Shown here: one piece after another, positions 31,846-43,740 of the stretch
Layout of the letters: every line of letters begins with the position of its first letter
Position numbering within the stretch: position 1 is the stretch's first letter
DNA from: Flaveria trinervia
Taxonomy: Eukaryota; Streptophyta; Magnoliopsida; Asterales; Asteraceae
Direction: 5' to 3'
DNA: 64,000 bases
Assembly (NCBI GenBank): GCA_025506515.1
Contig: CM046457.1
Span: 41,287,541-41,351,540 of the forward strand
Translations under genes and position numbers: made by a program
Notes under the pieces: generated by a model
Databases searched by the model: none
Told to the model about the DNA's origin: nothing
The model's input: the letters and a program-made list of their open reading frames with translations, nothing else

Positions 31846-34784
31846 ACATTGCATCTCCTATTATTGCCTTAGCTACAAACAGAAGATTCAATATGTCTAA
31901 GTGGATAATGAATGGTTTCATTTTCAATCTTGAAAGAGGAGCAAGGCATAAATACTTGATGTACCCAAGATTCATCCAACTTCTCATTAATGAAGCAAAT
32001 CCAGATTTTTATGCTGAAGATGTTAACAGTGGAAAGTTACAGTTAGAGCACATGTCAGAGGCTGTTTACAAAAGACTGGCAATGATCACTGGTGCTCAAA
32101 ACATTCCAGTATTTAATTATATCAGAAATGTATCAATGGATGTAGTTGATATTAATCAGCCACACTTTCATCTAACTGAAGAAGAACCAATAGATCCAAA
32201 TGATCTAATTGAGGATGTAAAAGATGATGAAGAAAGTGAGGATGATGTTTCTGAAAGCTCATCAAGTGAAGAAAGTGATGTCAATGATGATGATGATGCC
32301 ACTAAATCACATCAAGAAGAATCTGAAGAAAGAAATGCAGAAGATACTAGAGATGAACCACATCCTATGAATGAAGAAAATGTTGATGTCATTCATGATG
32401 AAGCTGTACAAGAAATGGATTCTCAAAATCAAACATTTGATTCTGACTTTATGAATGATATTTTATTCAATCCAGTATTTGAATTTGATGCAAATGAAGG
32501 AGTAGAAGAAATTCATGTTAGTATGTCACACAATGTGTCTATACAAACAGAGGAAATAGTTGACATTGATGAGATTGACAGATTGAAAGAAGAAAATTTG
32601 AGCAAAGAGAAAGAGATTGAAGAGTTGAAAGTGGAGAATGAAAGAATGAAAGAGATAAACATATCTATTGAAAAATAAATTCAAAAGCTTAAAAATGAAA
32701 ATTTAAAGTTGTCTGAAGAAAATGCCTTAAAAGATGAAAAGATAAGGTTTGCCAAAGATAAAGAAGATGTAATCAAGAACTTTGAAGTTATGATCAAAGA
32801 TTATGATATTCTTGAGGAGAAATTCAAGAAATTAACTGAAGAAAATGAAAATCTCAAAGCTGAATTGCTAAAAGAAAAAGAAGCTCAAAAGCCTATCTCA
32901 CCAGTACATGTGATAAGTACTGAGATACATGTTGATGAAAATCTTGAGCAGATAAAAGGCAAAAGAAAAGTGAATGAATTAGAAGATACAATTCAAACTG
33001 AATCTTCTTCTAAGCCTTAAAGAACTGAAGAATCTGTTGAAGAACAAAATGTTCAAAAACATATTGAGGCTTTAGACGATATTGAGGAAGCATACAATGA
33101 TGATTGGTACGATGAAGTTCTTGATAATGAAGATATTGATGAAACTCAATTTGTATCACACTTCTCTTCACAAGAACATACTCAAGAACAAGATGAAGTA
33201 CCACAAGACTTTGAAGAAAGATACAATTATCTTGTGAAGATGAAATATAATCGAGTATATTTGGACAGACTGACTGTTTCTCAGATCAAAGATAAATATG
33301 AGAAATGTATCTATGTAGAGTCAGTTGCTTCAATAGATCCAAATAAGATTATTGTTGAGCATGGTGAATGGGCAAGAGCAAAAGAAGTAATAAATGTAGA
33401 AGAACTATCTAGTTCTGAGTTGCACCATACTGATCCAGATGATATGAGTATTCCAGCTCTAAGATCATGGTTGCATTCTAGAAACTACCCTTGGAGGAAG
33501 CTAAAGCGATTACAATCTGTATCTCTGAGGAATCTTGTTAGAAATTTTCAAGAGACTGAGAAACAAATGAAGAAAATGATAGTACTTGATATAGATAATC
33601 CTCAGTATCTTGAAATAACAAAGAGAACAAGAATGTTAAAGCCTCAGGAGATCAAACAAATATCAAGATTTGATGATGCTCATGCTCACAGAAAAGAGTT
33701 AATTGAAATGTTTGTTGATCCAGAAAGACAAAGTTACAAAGCATCTACTGAACAAAGGCATATTCTTGATAATTGAAGAACAACTGGAGACTTGGTAAGA
33801 AACGTATTGCAAAAAGGACAATCAGTTGCTGAACTGCTGAATGCTATGATTGCTCCAGATTTTACCAATCAAGTAAAGATTATTGCATGGAAGTACGATG
33901 AAGTATTCGATGTATTTTTGATAAAGAGAGCAAATGTTGTGTGTGATGTATATCACTTTTACTCTAGTATCATAAAACTTCCAGTGCAAGATTTAAAAGA
34001 GCTGAATAGATTACCTCTGATCAATCCTTCTGATTCAAAACGTGGCAAGATGTTTGTAGAATTATTAAGAAGAGGATTAGATAGATCAAGTAATTTTCTT
34101 AGTACGAGATGTGATCAAGAAGATAAAGAGTACTTTGCTACTCTGAAGAAAAACAAAAAGCTCAAGGGAGTACATTCAGAGGAGGAACATTCTATGATTG
34201 AATTTTGTGACAAATATTTTGAGAAAGTTACAACTCCTGGTCTGAAAGTGAAAGATGGTAATCAAAACTCAAAGCCAATTCTCAGATGGTTTTATAACTC
34301 TGAGACATTTGAGCTTAAGTTGGTCCGAAATCTAGAAAGATGGGATGAGGACATGATTACTTTATTTGGAGTTTTTGAACTAAAACTCTTACATCCGAGC
34401 TATATCTCATTTTTGCCTGTACAAAAATTTGAGAAAGTATCTCCTGAAATAGCAGAGCAAGATAAGAAATATTTCATTTCCATTATTATTGTGATGAATG
34501 CTGCCATGGAAAGAATATCTCTAAGAAAGGCTCTTGCTTATGCCAACATTTTCAAGAAAGATATTAAAGATATTGAATTTATGAGAATATCAAGAAAATG
34601 AGAATTAGAAGTATACTCAAAGGAAAGTAACAAGCCTATTGAGTTATACGCTAATATTGATATTTCATATCTTTCAAAAGAAACGTTGGAAAGAATGAAC
34701 AAGATGGAGATTAAAACAAATGAAGCTAAACCCGAACAAGGCATTCTTGCAAGTAAATTCAAGTCTGCATTTCAAAAGCTCTGA
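31846..34784 (+). pseudogene. S2 additional ORF, remainder: one frame with four nonsense codons
   Basis: From about 31830 to the TGA at 34782 the same reading frame is kept for roughly 980 codons, broken only by TAA 32676, TAA 33018, TGA 33774 and TGA 34599. It contains KYLMYPRFIQLLINE, then a strongly acidic tract (about 32200-32400) and a coiled coil (about 32560-32900, KEENLSKEKEIEELK). The C-terminal half has no motif I recognise (WARAKEVINVEELS, LRWFYNSETFELKL). All four stops fit C-to-T changes of CAA or CGA. Size, order and acidic/coiled segments parallel the M2 copy. No clear membrane helix is present. Confidence 0.75.
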
Positions 34785-34935
34785 AATATTAAAGATGTTC
34801 AAACAGAAGCCGATGTTTAAAGTCAAAAAAGACCAGAAGATTTCTTGAATGATGAAGACAAAGGTTGAAGATAGAAATGAAGATAAAGGTAGCAGACAAA
34901 ACTTGAAGATTTTGAAGATAGAAGACCATGTCAAT

Positions 34936-34949
34936 CTTAGGGGGAGTAT
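34936..34949 (+). other. S2 polypurine tract
   Basis: CTTAGGGGGAGTAT directly before the LTR start TGTTAAGTGC. Confidence 0.85.
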
Positions 34950-35244
34950 TGTTAAGTGCTCTAAGAAAGATTAACATGTTGTTTTATTTGTCTTTTAATG
35001 TTTTGTAATAGTATAGGGACTATTTGTGTAATTAGTTAGTTCCTTTACTTTTGTTTTTAGTATAAATAGCTTAGACTTGCAGGTAGATAGACATTCGAAC
35101 CTGCTTTCATACTTGTAATTGTCTTAGCTTGATATTAATGAAATCTTGAATTTGTTGATATCTTGTTTTGATTTGATTACTTTGGGTGATTTTCATTGAA
35201 TTGTGTTCATAAATCATCACAGATTGATTCATTTGATCCTATCA
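34950..35244 (+). repeat. S2 3' LTR (about 295 bp)
   Basis: It runs from TGTTAAGTGC to TTTGATCCTATCA, which resembles the M-family ends (GCTGATCCTGTCA). The TATA box is TATAAATA at 35061-35068 (TTAGTATAAATAGC). Unlike the S1 and M LTRs it has no palindromic array. The short length may be original or due to an internal deletion; only one copy is available. Confidence 0.7.
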
Positions 35245-35247
35245 TCA

Positions 35248-35859
35248 TGTCTTACATATATGTAACAGAATGGGTTTGAATGAAATACAATGTGTGGTTT
35301 ATGCCTATAATGTTTAATATTTCATTGATTATTATGTGTTAATGTTTATTCAACTAAGTTCTCATACGAATGGACATGCTAATGGACCATACGCATGAAC
35401 AACTTCATGCTAATGAACTAGTCGCCCGACTGAACTAGGAGACTGGGATCAGTTGCACGATTATGACATGAGATTGACTTAGTCGCACGACTGAAGCCTC
35501 AGTCGTGCGGATGGAACAAACGCATGACTCAGTCGCACCACTGAACCATACTAATGGTTCAGTCGCACGAATGAGAAACCCTAACCTATAAATACCACTT
35601 AATTCGTGGAAAAACATATCAATTCAAATACCTACACACTAAATCATACCCCAGCCGTCCAGAGACCCTAGAACACCTGTTACAAGTTCATAGATCGCAC
35701 AGATTCGTATTGCAATTGTTCTTAATGTTTAGATTCATTCGAAGATCGATTCTACGTGCTTTCTCACCGATTGGATCGCCAATCAAATAGGATTCCGCAC
35801 TATTTGAGTTGGTATACACGTAAATCAGTTAGTACTCCGTCCGTAGACGGTCCCTAACA
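35248..35859 (+). repeat. S1-family LTR joined to S3 pol
   Basis: It runs from TGTCTTACAT to GGTCCCTAACA and is homologous to 13477-14178 (shared CTATAATGTTTAAT, the CAGTCG-word array at 35362-35577, TATAAATA at 35587-35594, and TTGGATCGCCAATCAAATAG). The first bases after it already encode reverse transcriptase. The flanking pentamers (CATCA and GACTT) differ, so it is not a clean solo LTR. Confidence 0.8.
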
Positions 35860-36604
35860 GACTTTTTCCTTGGAATTTAGGTGAAGCAACTGAAGGAAGG
35901 TTTTTTCATCAATCAATATAAGTATGTCAATGACATCTTAGAAAGATTTGAAATGAAAGATTGTAAGCCAACCAAGACCAACTAGTAGACCTAATATTAT
36001 GTTTGCAACTTGTATTTGTGCAAGATATCAGGCTGCTCCAAAGGTGTCTCACCTAGCTGCTGCCAAGAGAATCCTCAGATACCTCAAAGGAGCACCTAAA
36101 CTATGTCTCTGGTATCCTAGGAACAATGATTTTAATCTCTATAGATACTTTGACAATGACTATGGTGGCTGCAACATTGACAAGAAATCAACATCAGGAG
36201 GATGTCAATTTCTTGGTGGAAGGATCATCTCATGGCAATGTAAGAAACAATCTTGAGTCTCTACATCAACTGCTGAAGCTGAATACATTACTGCGGCAAG
36301 TTATTGTGCTCAGTTGCTATGGATTCAGAATCATATGTTAGACTATGGATTCAACTTTATGTGTACTCCTATCCATATTGACAACAACAGTGTTATCTCC
36401 ATCACTCAAAATCCGGTGAAGCACTCCAAGACAAAGCATACTGATATCAGGTATCATTTCATTAGAGATATTCATGAGAAAAATCTAATTAAGCTAATTA
36501 AAGTTGACTCAAATGAACAATATGCTGATTTGTTCACCAAAACTTTTGATAAACAGAGATTTAAGTACCTCATAACTGCTATTGGGATGATAAACATTGA
36601 TTAG
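35860..36604 (+). pseudogene. pol: S3 pol tail: reverse transcriptase end and RNase H
   Basis: It starts abruptly after the LTR with the FFLG block (GACTTTTTCCTTGGAATT). A stretch lost around 35985 removes the GSLMYLTASRPD block, leaving only IMFATCICARYQ. It continues with AAAKRILRYLKG and RNase H (FDNDYGGC, STSGGCQF, then TGA at 36256, STAEAEY, IDNNSVIS, KHTDIRYHFIRD) to the stop at 36602-36604. It is SIRE-like and a dead remnant. Confidence 0.88.
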
Positions 36605-37084
36605 CTTAACTCTTTTGAAAACCTTTTTAATATGTAATGTCTTATGTCAATACAATCTAAGCCTTGTTACAAAAAGTCTCTCTGAAATTTTCTCTAAGCA
36701 TAAATTCCTTCCGAAACGGAAGGCATTTTACATATCTTCCAAAGCAAAATATCTCCAAGGATAATTTTTCTTCTCGGAAGAGTTTTTAGTCTTGGAAGAA
36801 GCGATTGATTACATATCAGATCTACTTTCGAAGCTTACAAAAACTCTCCATTCGGAAAACAATCTTTACTCTCGGAAGTAACTTTTACCTTCGGAAGTAG
36901 CAATTGCCTTCGGAAGACAAATCACCTTCGGAAATGTTTTATATTCGGAATAGAGATTTTACTATGTAACGAAATCTCTTGGGCCTCACATTGTAAAAAT
37001 TAAAGATTTTGTTAATGATGTTGGATTATTTAACTGATTAAACCTTACCGCCACTGTCACTTCATCCACTAAACCATCACATCA
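36605..37084 (+). repeat. S3 spacer with TTCGGAA-word array
   Basis: No gene. Between 36706 and 36960 about ten variants of CTTCCGAAACGGAAGG, CTTCGGAAG and TTCGGAA occur; TTC-N-GAA is an odd-length palindrome. Position (behind pol, before the additional ORF) is the same as for the arrays of S1, S2, M2 and M3, but the words differ. G1 then interrupts the spacer. Confidence 0.75.
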
Positions 37085-39205
37085 TGTAAGGCCCCGTTCC
37101 CGGGACGCCTACAATTGGTCATTCATCGCACATAAAATATATAATTACATATAATTTCCATAAAACATCGCAGCGGAAATGACAAAAATAACTTTTCATA
37201 TCATTACAAATGCTTTTGCAAGTTAATACAACATTCATTACAAAACAGCTTGTTCGCATTACAATGCAAAACATTAATCAAAAGAATGCCATCCCAAAAT
37301 AGCCGAGTAGCCGCCCGTGCCATCCTCAGCCATCATTACCTGCCAACTGGAAACACATCAAAGTCAGCATTCCTTAGTGTGTTCTAGTTTTATAAATAAA
37401 ACATAGTTATCTCATGTTAAAACCATACTTTACGTTCATGCGATCATACATCATACATATACAGATAACATCATTATTATCTTCATCATCATTCATTAAC
37501 TTTCATTCTTTCATACATTCTTACTTTCATTCGTTCATTCATTACTTCCAGTGACATGTACATTACCCCGAACATTATGCACGAAGCGGGTAACTGGGCC
37601 TGAGGTCTTTCATAGACCTCGAACATTGGGCACGGAGCTGACTCCGTACCTAGGGCAAGTACATTCACCATTTGTCTTTTCTCTTCCGTTCCGGATCAAT
37701 GCCTTATGCTATACCCCAGAGATTGTGCACGAAGCGGGTAACTGAGCCTGAGGTCTTTCATAGACCTCGAACATTGTGCACTAAGCTGACTCTAGCACCT
37801 AGGGCAAGCGGCAAGGATCCTATTCATATGGTCAATCACAAAGATTGGACCCTAGTGTGTAGCCTTCGGGGTAGCTATCCCACACACCATTGAGCTAACA
37901 CCTTCATCAGGTGTGCACCTCCATACATTTGCTTGCAAGCCTTCTTACATTCATTCATTCATTAATGCATGCATTCATTCATCATGTTCCTCTTTCATTA
38001 TCTTTCGCTTTACGTTACATAATACTTTCGGTTCATTCATTAACATAACACGCAAAGCCACAGGAAAGATAAACATACGTCGTAATAAGGAGCATATCAT
38101 ACATAAACATCAACATCATACAGGGCAACATCATACATACATATGATGCATAAACATGCAACATCATCATCATCATGCCCTACGTGCACTCTAAGGCCCC
38201 AATCGTCATCTTACATGCTCTTACGGGAACCTTTACGTCAAAACTTACATCTGCACTTTCCCCGAAAGTCAGAAGTCAAACTACACTTTCCTCGGGTGCA
38301 CAGCCCTATTCAAGCGTATGGACACCCTTCAGTCGCATGGCCTCCATGCGACTGAACATCATGCAAATGAACCAATGCGGATGGACACTCATGCGAATGA
38401 ACACCCAATCGTGCGAATGGACTAATGCGGATGGACCTCATGCGAATGGGACTAATGCGGATGAGCACTTATGCGACTGGACCTTCAATCGCATGACCTC
38501 CATGTGACTGGCCTTTCAATCGTGCGAATGGACCCTTAATCATGCGAATGGACCCCAATCATGCGAATGGACCCTAATCGCACCCTATTCGGCCGTATGG
38601 CCTCCATTCGGCCTCCAATCGGTCGCCTAGCCCTAGCTGATGCTGAATGCAGTTCATCCCGACTGCAGCCGAGGGGTTTCGGCCTCCAAACTCATCTAAA
38701 CCCATTTTAAGCCCAAATCGACCGTTCTAAACCTTAGGGATGCATACCACAACACCATTCAAGCACACACAAGCTCACAATCAAGACTCAAACGCATCAT
38801 ACGCATACATACACATACACAAACGGGTCAAACATACACACACACAAAAACCCAATTTTCAGATGTGTTCCAGCCCCAAATCATTCAAAAGCGTTTAAAA
38901 GAGGGGTCCTAGACTCACACAAGCGACCACAACGAGTAGAGCTTCGATTTGACTCGCTTCTCAACGATTTTGGCTACTCGAACCAACCCGAACCAACACT
39001 TTTCCTCTTTTTTTCCTTTCTCTCTTCTTTTCTCTTTTCTTGGCTGAAATATTGGTGTGGGGAGAGGGTAAAGGGTTGCCCTCTTCTGTAAATACTCCAA
39101 CTTTCCCAACTTTCTCTCATTGGCGAGTTTGGTCTCTCAACTTTGGATTTTATTTCTTTTTCTTCATTTGTCGGCTTCAAAATGCATAAATAACCGGGTG
39201 TTACA
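37085..39205 (-). repeat. G1: solo LTR, probable Gypsy type (2.1 kb)
   Basis: Plus strand TGTAAGGCCCCGTTCC...CCGGGTGTTACA. The minus strand start TGTAACACCCGGTTATTTAT is the common form of plant Gypsy LTRs, so minus orientation is preferred. Flanks CATCA (37080-37084) and TATCA (39206-39210) form a 5-bp target duplication with one mismatch. Inside are CATT-rich microsatellites (about 37480-37560 and 37945-37995), a direct duplication of about 95 bp (units around 37579 and 37727, 148 bp apart) and an ATGCGAATGGAC-word array (about 38329-38600). No polyprotein sequence is present, so it is the product of LTR-LTR recombination. ORFs inside it are not genes. Confidence 0.75.
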
Positions 39206-39245
39206 TATCACCTTATCCTAACCCCCATTACCGCCATTCCACCTC

Positions 39246-39255
39246 TTTTAAATAA
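39246..39255 (+). promoter_or_regulatory. Putative internal TATA box for the S3 additional ORF
   Basis: TTTTAAATAA, followed by a pyrimidine-rich leader (TTTCCTTTCTCTCTAATTCT) and the ATG at 39363. Before G1 inserted, the TTCGGAA-word array would have been about 330 bp upstream. Confidence 0.45.
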
Positions 39256-39362
39256 TCCCGACTATTCACTTTCTTCTTCTTACCACAAATTTTACTGCCC
39301 TAAAAGTTTCCTTTCTCTCTAATTCTCCCAAGCTCAAACTCTCCTACTTTCAACCTTTCCAA

Positions 39363-39856
39363 ATGGCCCTAAATCCGCAACACAACCAAGTCACACTTCT
39401 TGACTCTTCAAGAGAGCGGACTTCTCTGAAATCATCTCCTTCCTCATCCAATCATCCCCTTCCTCACCCAATCATCCCCTTCATCACCCAATCATCCTAC
39501 TACACTGCCCTGACTGTTAATCCCACGGTTTACATCAATTACATGACTGAATTTTAGGGTAACGGTCAGGTTGAAACCGTAAATGGGGTTCGTGTAATAT
39601 GATCCTGCATTTGTGGCCAAGAGTTGGTCATCACTGAACAACTTATCAGGGAGCATCTGGAACTTCATGATGAGGGTGCACCCATAGAGTTCCCAAAAGC
39701 AGATTTAGACAACACCTATGTTCTCATGGGATATGGTGGAGACGTTAGCAGGTCAACTGTCTACAAATTTAACTTCTTCTACAACTGGAAGTTCCTCCTG
39801 CATGTTGTCCTTAACTGTCTGTCAAATAATCTGGGGGATGGGACCAAATTCCATAA
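39363..39856 (+). pseudogene. S3 additional ORF, N-terminal part, cut by M2
   Basis: It begins MALNPQHNQVTLL, corresponding to the PKHN start. Three 20-bp tandem repeats (39441-39500) push it out of frame. The Trp of the FW motif is a TAG (39555), which fits TGG-to-TAG. The readable segment 39624-39856 has LVITEQLIREHLELHDEGAP and VSRSTVYKFNFFYNWKFLLH, matching the domain in the M2 copy. M2 interrupts it at 39857; the rest lies beyond the right edge or is lost. Confidence 0.75.
39441..39500 (+). repeat. 20-bp tandem repeat (three units)
   Basis: TCCTCATCCAATCATCCCCT, TCCTCACCCAATCATCCCCT and TCATCACCCAATCATCCTAC stand head to tail. Twenty is not a multiple of three, so each unit gained shifts the reading frame. 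Confidence 0.9.
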
Positions 39857-40719
39857 TGTTAGGATCAGTGATCTACGTTTGATTGATTTGAGAGTATCGC
39901 AGTGGAAAACAAACAATGAATAAGCCAATTCACAAGAACACAAAAGATATTCAAGGTAAGAACAAATGGTTATAGACAGAGAGAATTCTGCAAAATATAT
40001 TTCATTCAATATTCGTTTTCGTGGTAACAGAATGTCACAAATACAATTAGGTCAACACCTCTTATATAGGAGATGTGACGTCTGCTGATGTCACTTGATA
40101 GTGACATCTAACAGAATTTATTCAAACTACTGATAGTTAACACAACTACTGAAGATGTCAAACAGCTGACATCTTCTTACAAAAATGCTAAGTGTTAACT
40201 ATCACTACAACTACTGAAAATAAACTACTGAAACTACAACGACTGAAGAACATGCTCTTCAGTCGTTTTACAAATACTGAAACAAAAAGAAAACTACTAA
40301 AAGTAAACCATCACAACAACTGAAGAATGCTTTTTCAGCTATTGTAACAAACTCTGAAGACTTCAGTACTTGTACTTGAACTTCAGCTGTTGTCATCAGC
40401 TGATGTCTTCAGTCTTTGTACTTCAGCTGTTGATCTTCAGTACTTTGTTCTTCAGCTGTTGATCTTCAGACTTTGGTCTTCAACTATTGAAGTCTTCAGT
40501 ACTTTAGTCTTCAGCTGTTGAAGTCTTCAGTACTTTAGTCTTCAGCTATTGATCTTCAGACTTTGGTCTTCAGCTGTTGAAGTCTTCAATACTTTAGTCT
40601 TCAGCTGTTGAAGTTTTCAGACTTTGTCAAACAGCTGATCAAGTCTTCAGCAGTTGTTGTGATGTCTGTGGGACTTAGAGGTTTTTCTGATCAGGCTCAT
40701 TGGTTCTTTTGGTCCAACA
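39857..40719 (-). repeat. M2 3' LTR (863 bp)
   Basis: Plus strand TGTTAGGATC...GGTCCAACA, followed by the minus-strand polypurine tract GGTTCAGGGGGAGTT (40720-40734). TATA is CCTATATAAG at 40061-40070 and the CTTCAG-word array is at about 40340-40640. The 28-bp duplication of the M1 3' LTR is absent. Confidence 0.9.
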
Positions 40720-40941
40720 AACTCCCCCTGAACCAATGCAGCCAAAACCTCTAAACTTATTAAAGATGTCCCGCTTATTATGGCAGAAGGATTGGTCTTT
40801 TTGTCTTCTAAATCAGCTCAGAAGTGACCCTTGTAAGCACATGCCTGGGAAGAAGTCTTAATGATATGTTTGGCAAAGTATGAATGGGAACTCTGTCTTG
40901 GGGAACTGGACACAGAGCTGTTACCCCATCCATGAGATCTA

Positions 40942-43740
40942 CTACCCCACTATGAGTCTGTATGACTCTCTTGTATAGGCCTCAAGGAAGGTAATTTGTT
41001 CCTCCATGGTCAGCTCTTCAGCACCTCCTTCAAATAATGATTCAGGCCCATAGTACTCAGATAGGTATTTGACCTATTTCCCATTCTTTAGCACCACAGT
41101 TGATATTATTCTATAAGCAAATTCATCAGGGTGATTACCCTCTAGGAACAATTGGAGCTCATTCTTTCTGACTTCTTCAAGCCTCTTATATACTAACCCT
41201 TTTTTTACCATTTTATTTTCCAGCATCTTCTGTGGGGTTTGGTTAGCTTTATAAGCTTTCTTGAAGTCTTCTAGGATTTCCAGGGTGATACTACAAACAC
41301 CAGTGAGATCACTTCATCTACAATCTTCTTCACCTGGCCAATGTATCTCTGTGGAATGTTTTTCTTGTGAATCCTGTGAGACACCCTGGGATCAGGTCAA
41401 ATCCTCACTCTCTCCTTTTGATATTGAAATGTCTGCTTAAGAGTGTATAATCTGAGAGCATGCTTCTTCATGTTGAATATAGAAGATGTGGCTGCATATG
41501 CTTTGTCAACCCTCCTCAACAATTCCTCATCGTGTTGTTTGTGAAGCTCTTCTTCTTCTAGCTTCACTTTCACAATTTGTCTTTGAGTTTCAGGAGTAAT
41601 TTTTGGAGAGTGACTTGTGGCCTACGGCAACTGTATAACAGCTGAGAGTGGCAACCTATCTTCATCTTCATCATCATCTTCTTCATCATCTTCTAGCGTC
41701 AATACCCTTCTCTTCTTCTTCTGGGGTACATCATCGGCTATTGGTTTTGAGGGAAAGGGAGTTGGTTTGGTGGGTTGTTGTTTTGGTGGTTTTGGTGTGG
41801 GAATGTTGACAGGCTGTTCTAGCATTTTGGAAGTGAGTGTGGCTTTAGATTGCTTGGCTAGTTCAGTCCTGCTCCCAACACCAGCTTCATTCAAAGCTTC
41901 AATAACTAATCCTTTAGTGTATACTTCAGACGAACAGATCTTGGTGGTTATTGCCAAGATGCTATCCCTGGACCAAGCCTTGATTTTGATCATTGATCTT
42001 CCAAGATATTTTGCTATAAATCTGATCATGATCTCCAGCCTTTCTTTTTCTAACACATCATAACTTGCCCATCTATTTTGGATTTCTTCAATCTCTAATC
42101 TTCTGATCTCAGAGTCAAGTTTGCCAGTGTCATGGCCTTGCCTAAACAACTGATCAATGATGTTATCCATTGATCTGTTGTGTTCGGCATCAGCCTCTTT
42201 TACCATCAGCTCCAAGGCAGTCTCCTTTTCATTCTTTCTTTTCTTTGATTTCTCCATGTCAGCTTCCTTCTCCTTCTCTTTTTCAGTCTCCACAGTCAAC
42301 TCCTTCTCCTTTTCCACTTCTGTCACATCTGTTTCTTTCCCTTTCTCTTTCCTCTCTGAACTTCTCTTTCTTTTTGCTTTCACTGACTGAATCTCCCCCT
42401 TTTTGTTTGCATTGGTTGCAAGGGTTTGATTGTCAGAAAGCTTTTTGCCCATAACTTCCTCGACCAAGGTTGTATTACTGAGGAAAGCCTCTCATCAATG
42501 GTTTTGATCACTATATAAGTGATTATAGGTGTGATGAGAGGTAGGGAATTTTGGAAGATAGCAGCTATTTGCTCAGGGGGGTTCTATTCCTGAGAAATAG
42601 TGCCAGAAGCAAAGGCAGGTGGCTGAGTATTTGGGAGTGGCTCTGTGTTTAGGAGACCTTCAGATGAAGGTGCCATCTGTGGGGTTTGAGAGGCAGATGG
42701 TCTTTGATCCGCAGAAGTTTTGGCAAGCAGCTCTTTGAGTCTGCTCACCTCCTCTTCTAGGATGGTGTTTTGGGCTAATACATCGTAAAAGAAGCCCAGG
42801 TCATCATCAGTAGTTACTGAATCACCTGACCTCCTGATAGAATCAGGATGAACATGCACTGAGTGTAGATCAGTTGTAGCATGTGCCCCTTTGTCTTGGA
42901 ACTGGGGACTTCCTGCCTCAGGACTATGTCCGTCATCAGCAGTTGCCTCTGGTAAGGTCTTAGTGATTGTACCAACTACATCCTGATCATATGCTGAAGC
43001 AGGATAAGTGGCAGCCTCACCAGAAGTTCCAATCTCCTTTTCTACACTAGGAGATGGAACATTGTAACCCCTATGTTGTGGGTTATCAGAGGCACTTTGG
43101 TCCTCCCCCTCAATGGTAGAGGTATGCCCAGTTGTAATTGGTATCTCGGGAGGGGGTGAGGAGTGCAACTGACTCAGCACTTATGCAACAATTAATGTAG
43201 GACTTTGGGGGGAGGTTGCATGTGGTGATTGGGTAGAAGCAGATTGCACCCGGGGTGAATGGTGCGCTTCAATGGTACCCTCTCAAGTGAGATAGGTTCT
43301 AGAAGTGTGGGTTCCACAATATTGGTTGCAACAGGATCCTGTTGAGAGGATACCTGTGCGGCTTTGGCAGGTTGAGTCTTTGACACAACTGGGGGGTTAA
43401 TACCAGTATGTGGTTCCTGTGTTTGTGGTACAGGGGCAGCCTCAGGGGTCTCATCTCCCTGAGTAGCCGTTTTTGGCTTTTTGGATTTAGGTTTGGTGGG
43501 GACTCCGGTTCTGGAGGGGTGGATGTGGGTTCCAACTGCGTGGGTTTTCGCAGTTTGGCAACCTGTTTCAGTGTTTGGTCAGAGTTGTGCCTGGAGTATA
43601 CTTCAGGCAATACAGCCATTGCAGGGACTCCAAGGCCAACAAGTCCATCAGCTTTCAGCTGATTCTCTATGATGGCCATAATGAACCGAGGATATAATAT
43701 CCATCGATTAGAAAGAGGTTTTGAGGCCATATCCTTAAGT
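40942..43740 (-). pseudogene. M2 additional ORF, middle and C-terminal part
   Basis: It starts with SNRWILYPRFIMAIIENQL, the YPRF motif shared with S1, S2 and M3. A Pro/Ser/Thr-rich stretch of about 350 residues follows, then a Lys/Glu-rich helix (KRSSERKEKGKETDVTEVEK), RRLEIEEIQNRWASYDVLEK, the acidic run LEDDEEDDDEDEDRLPLS and the C-terminal domain ending at 40942. Breaks occur near 43300, 43190, 42470-42580 and 41280-41620. The parts 43180-42584 and 42467-41622 are open. It is predicted to be soluble; no reliable membrane segment is seen. Confidence 0.78.

Larger units (their letters stand above)
14837..35244 (+). mobile_element. S2: 5'-truncated SIRE-like Copia element, split by M1
   Basis: The left end starts inside the integrase core, so LTR, gag, protease and integrase N-terminus are lost. 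Order: integrase, reverse transcriptase, RNase H (to 17571), spacer (17572-19738 plus 30964-31362, about 2.5 kb), additional ORF (31363-34784), polypurine tract and a short LTR (34950-35244). M1 lies in the spacer, with the 5-bp target duplication TGAAT on both sides. Taking M1 out restores an S1-like architecture with a spacer of nearly the same length. Confidence 0.85.

Noticed and set aside
38143..38507. ORFs of 70 and 110 codons
   Set aside because: They lie inside the solo LTR G1 over ATGCGAATGG repeats and have no protein-like pattern.
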